From: Saprospiraceae bacterium | GTDB lineage: Bacteria > Bacteroidota > Bacteroidia > Chitinophagales > Saprospiraceae | DNA length: 64,000 bases | NCBI GenBank assembly: GCA_016714985.1 | Contig: JADKBS010000009.1 | Coordinates: 124,001 to 188,000 of the forward strand | Reading direction: 5' to 3' | Shown here: piece after piece, positions 61,133 to 64,000 of the stretch | How the letters are laid out: each line of letters starts with the position of its first letter | Numbering within the stretch: position 1 is the stretch's first letter | The notes under the pieces: model-generated | What the model was told of the DNA's origin: nothing | What the model saw: only the letters and a program-made list of their open reading frames with translations | Databases searched by the model: none | Program-made: the position numbers and the translations under genes

Positions 61133-63097
61133 TCAGCTTTTTGATTTTTGATTTTTTTTCAAAATTTGTTTTCGGAAGGCTTTAAACATGGAATCCTGTA
61201 CAGGTAGGTAAATCTCGCTTATCTCAGGCTTTGCCCCTTCTTTTAAAATGTAGTTCTTCCCTTGAATAAACCCTAACTCAGGGTATTTCTTGGGTTTGCC
61301 AATGTGGAAGGCAAAGGCGGCAGGGAACAACATAAGCCCACCTTCAGCCTCCTTCACCACTATCTTATCGAAATAAATGCTCGTCTCGTCACGCAGGTTC
61401 TTGAAGATGCCCCGCAGGTTGAGGTCGCCGATGCGATAAGTTTGATAGCTCTTGGCTTCCATGCCTTTGCCTGCAATAATGAGTTCGAATGAAACGATTT
61501 CCAAGCTGTCCTCGCCTACTTGCAGTTGCGGTTCGTGGGCAATGGAAAGCAGGAAGCTGTCCAAAGCGTAATTCACGCTTGATGGCGAGGCTTCCAAGTC
61601 GCCCCATGCCATCCGCACTTCCTTCCCGTAGCAGCTTTGGTATTCCGGCAAGTAGAAAGCGTCCCGCTCCATAAAGGTCAAGTCGGTGTTGGCAGCGGCC
61701 ACCTTGGAGGCGAGCGTCTCGGCCTCGGTCAGGTAGTGGCGGTTCGTACGGAAGCCGGGTAGGTAAACGATTTCATATTGTTTGGCATCGCCATAGAGTT
61801 GCAGGATGCGGGGGGTGTTGGGGTGGTCTGGGTCAATCTTCACCAAGGCCCGTTTGCCCTTCCTCGCCACGATTTGATAGTACATGTGCGGCTCCAACTG
61901 GCTAATTTCGGGAACGAAAATTGGCGGCTCGTAGCCTGCTTCGGGGTCTTTAATCCTGATTTGGATGCGGGAAAGGTAAATCTCCTCCGCATCGCCGAAC
62001 AGCACCAGTTCATCTCCAAGGCTCAGGCTATCGTTGAACAAGGTGCCATCCTGCCGATCGAGCAACTTGACCTTTTTGGGATCAATGCCGTTGAGGTAGG
62101 CTTGTTTGCCTAATTCAAACGATTTGTAGAGCATACTTAACGTCCCTGGCTTCATGGGTTTGCCGTCTCTGTAGATTTTCAGTTCTTCTTTTATATTCCT
62201 TTGAAAATCAATGAGTTCTACTTCTACTTCGGCGCTGAACCCATTTGGGTTAGCGTATTTTTTCAATGGAAGTTTAAGGTCGCCCCATTCCACTTGGTAC
62301 TGGTGCCGCTTTTCGACCACCTTCTCTACCAAGGTTTTGTCCAAAAACACCACTGCCATTTCGCCGAAGCGGTGCGTTGGGGAGGTGTTTGGTTTCAGCC
62401 AAAAATACAGCGCTGCCAAGCCGCCTACCATTGCCCCATAGCCCAACAACATACGCAGGCTGAAAAAACTGTTCAAGGGCCGCCGCCCCACTTGCCATCC
62501 TCCATATAAGGCAGCCCAATTGTGTCGATATCGGTATGCCAGTGGGTTCCACCAATTGCCGATAACTGCCAACTCCACCAAAAAAGCCTCCCAACCAAAA
62601 ACGAGATGGATAGGCACCCAATGGCTTGCCCACTGTTCTTTTTCATCTTCGCTCATTTGCTCAAAATTGAGCATCAAATGGCCCAAAAGCGCCGTGGGAT
62701 TGCCTTGCCAGGGTGCCATACTGGAAGGGGAATTACCCTTGCTTTGCAAAAACTGGGACACCACCCAAAGGCGGTCAGCAAAACGGAACGAAGTGTAAAC
62801 CACGCCAGCAAAGTAGATGGCAAGTAAGAGGGTACTTATTTTGATGGAAAAGGCTGGCAATTCAAAATCGAGGAGTGGCTCGATGGACATGACTTGAATG
62901 CCGTTTGGAACTTCTAAAGCGGCCTCCTCAAAAATTGCTGGAATTAGCGGCAGCGAACAGGCCAGCACAGGCACAAGCCGCAATTGCCATCGTCTTGCCT
63001 TAAAGGAAATAGGATGCCGATGGGTAAACTGGTAGTACCCAAGCAAAAGCAGGAAAGCTAGGAGCGATTCAATCGCAAATTGCGGAAAGGTCGGCAT
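61133..63097 (-). CDS. BlaR1/MecR1-like M56 protein lacking the zinc motif
   Basis: A 654-residue membrane protein. N-terminal spans (FAIESLLAFLLLLGYYQF, LRLVPVLACSLPLIPAIF, FSIKISTLLLAIYFAGVVY) and the segment MSEDEKEQWASHWVPIHL, then IGNWWNPLAYRYRHNW, follow the M56 plan, in which HExxH precedes a distal helix before W.NPL.W. Here the expected HExxH reads DEKEQ, so it should be inactive as a peptidase. About 400 periplasmic or cytoplasmic residues follow a last span (GYGAMVGGLAALYFWL). A signalling or scaffold role is inferred. No BlaI-type repressor gene is adjacent. Confidence 0.7.
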   Translation of the reverse strand: MPTFPQFAIESLLAFLLLLGYYQFTHRHPISFKARRWQLRLVPVLACSLPLIPAIFEEAALEVPNGIQVMSIEPLLDFELPAFSIKISTLLLAIYFAGVVYTSFRFADRLWVVSQFLQSKGNSPSSMAPWQGNPTALLGHLMLNFEQMSEDEKEQWASHWVPIHLVFGWEAFLVELAVIGNWWNPLAYRYRHNWAALYGGWQVGRRPLNSFFSLRMLLGYGAMVGGLAALYFWLKPNTSPTHRFGEMAVVFLDKTLVEKVVEKRHQYQVEWGDLKLPLKKYANPNGFSAEVEVELIDFQRNIKEELKIYRDGKPMKPGTLSMLYKSFELGKQAYLNGIDPKKVKLLDRQDGTLFNDSLSLGDELVLFGDAEEIYLSRIQIRIKDPEAGYEPPIFVPEISQLEPHMYYQIVARKGKRALVKIDPDHPNTPRILQLYGDAKQYEIVYLPGFRTNRHYLTEAETLASKVAAANTDLTFMERDAFYLPEYQSCYGKEVRMAWGDLEASPSSVNYALDSFLLSIAHEPQLQVGEDSLEIVSFELIIAGKGMEAKSYQTYRIGDLNLRGIFKNLRDETSIYFDKIVVKEAEGGLMLFPAAFAFHIGKPKKYPELGFIQGKNYILKEGAKPEISEIYLPVQDSMFKAFRKQILKKNQKSKS

Positions 63098-63214
63098 GTT
63101 GCGGGCGATTTTCGAGGCTGAAAAATAGTCCTACTCACCCGGAATATCAAACTTGAAGCAGTAATTAACATTTCATTCTGTCGAAAAAATGCCAAACGTT
63201 GGTTTGCGGCCCTG
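63098..63214. other. Short intergenic region
   Basis: 117 bp between galK and the M56-like gene; nothing distinct seen. Confidence 0.4.
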
Positions 63215-64000
63215 TCATGCCGCCATTATTTCTACGCCATCCGCCAATTTGACGACATGGCATACCAAGGAGCGGCCAAACCGTTGCTGGTATTCGGCCT
63301 GCATGTTTTCGATGAAACGATTGCTTTCACTTGCTTTGACGAGGTTCAAGGTACACCCGCCAAACCCACCTCCAACTTGTCTTGCGCCAATCACAGCTGC
63401 TTGCTCCGTCGCCTTGTCCACCAGGAAATCCGTTTCGGCACAAGTGACCTCATAGCCGTGTCTAAGCCCTTCGCTCGTTTGGTTCATCAAATCGCCCAAC
63501 TCCTTTAAGTCGTTGTTTTTCAAGGCGTCACAAGCCGCAAAAACCCTCGCTATTTCTTCCACTACATATTTGCAACGCTGGAAAACTACTGGCGGTAGGC
63601 GCGCTTGGTTCTCCAAAAGGGCTGCCAAAGGCACGTCCCTCAAGGTCTGGATGCCGGGCAATACTGCCTGCAGCAAATGCACCCCTTCCTCACATTCCCG
63701 ACGGCGGGTGTTGTACTCACTGTCAACCAATGCATGTTTTACGCCGCTGTCGCAAAGCACGATGGTATAATCGGGCGTATGGAACGGGAAATGCTCGTAT
63801 TCAAGGCTGCGGCAATCTATGCGAACCACGCTTTCTGCACGGCCCATGACGGAGGCGAACATGTCCATGATGCCGCAGTTCATGCCGACGAATCGGTTTT
63901 CGCCCCGCTGCGCCAGTTTGACGATGTCCATTTTTTTAAGCTCAAGGTCGAAGAGCTGGTTCAAACCCGACAGCATCCCGCTTTCCAAGGCTGCCGACGA
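63215..64000 (-). CDS. galK: Galactokinase, C-terminal part
   Basis: Galactokinase of the GHMP kinase family (galactose to galactose-1-phosphate). The frame is open at the window edge, starting SSAALESGMLSGLNQLF of the ATP-binding GLSSSA-type loop. NRFVGMNCGIMDMFASVMG is the catalytic Asp region, YNTRRRECEEGV and VGGGFGGCTLNLV (GHMP motif 3) follow. About 262 residues of an expected 380-390 are present. The Leloir partner genes, if any, lie outside. Confidence 0.9.
   Translation of the reverse strand, partial: SSAALESGMLSGLNQLFDLELKKMDIVKLAQRGENRFVGMNCGIMDMFASVMGRAESVVRIDCRSLEYEHFPFHTPDYTIVLCDSGVKHALVDSEYNTRRRECEEGVHLLQAVLPGIQTLRDVPLAALLENQARLPPVVFQRCKYVVEEIARVFAACDALKNNDLKELGDLMNQTSEGLRHGYEVTCAETDFLVDKATEQAAVIGARQVGGGFGGCTLNLVKASESNRFIENMQAEYQQRFGRSLVCHVVKLADGVEIMAA

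Noticed and set aside
1..64000. tRNA, rRNA and riboswitch genes
   Set aside because: I looked for the conserved tRNA T-arm GGTTCRA pattern and obvious structured RNA motifs and saw none that fold convincingly; a covariance-model scan could still find one.

Overview
The window looks like chromosome from a gliding Bacteroidota, most likely a Saprospiraceae/Lewinella-type organism. The evidence is the type IX secretion (T9SS) C-terminal signals on at least six exported proteins, a gldC gene, SusC/TonB-type receptors, CcmB/C/D haem export, an RskA-regulated ECF sigma factor, and promoters with the Bacteroidota -7 box TAnnTTTG. I see no rRNA, tRNA, CRISPR array, prophage or complete insertion sequence.

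Layout. 1-8.5 kb: the start of a GH106-like glycosidase, a DUF4058/Uma2 pair, and a 1961-residue T9SS type B adhesin-like protein with 17 repeats of about 84 residues. 8.8-11.5 kb: malQ. 11.5-14.5 kb: an accessory patch with a PIN toxin-antitoxin pair between two broken leucine-rich-repeat gene starts, and an AT-rich unknown gene interrupted at a 10-G tract. 14.6-25.4 kb: a TonB receptor, T9SS-exported peptidases and propellers (many frameshifted), a YHS protein and a DJ-1-like protein. 25.6-31.1 kb: an apparent copper operon with two tandem MbnP/MbnH-like cassettes, an outer-membrane barrel with a mature N-terminal CDACGC motif and a small CNGKC protein. 32-43.7 kb: a sulfide/persulfide island with two CstB-like proteins, two YeeE/YedE proteins, two carbonic anhydrases, a Crp-type regulator, a cysteine-dioxygenase/methyltransferase fusion, thioredoxin, rhodanese and peroxiredoxin. 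A second toxin-antitoxin pair lies inside this island. 43.8-48.9 kb: ECF sigma, RskA, ccmBCD and glutamate dehydrogenase. 49-64 kb: a lipoprotein between two copies of a 130-bp double-hairpin element, a bestrophin-like channel, a TonB receptor, a fused Dpp-type ABC ATPase, gldC and a sortilin-like protein, trmN6, a degenerate M56 sensor-like protein, and the 3' part of galK.

The strongest system-level signal is in the sulfur island. Four transcription units carry a CRP-like dyad (TGTGA-N6-TCACA), and in each the dyad centre lies exactly 34 bp upstream of the centre of the -7 box, which is a class II activator position. The island also encodes a Crp-family protein whose recognition helix reads TREAVSR, fitting that operator. 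The second signal is the duplicated MbnP/MbnH module. Known MbnH enzymes oxidise a tryptophan of MbnP to kynurenine to build a copper site. The third is a window-wide habit of short degenerate 'word' repeats, often arranged as stem-loops between genes and in three places inside coding linkers.

Many genes need a single-base correction, often in a homopolymer, to read through. This points to residual sequencing error. The M1 peptidase (about six shifts), the 10-G tract and an in-frame TAG in the sortilin-like gene may be real. Function calls rest on motif recognition only; no database search was possible.
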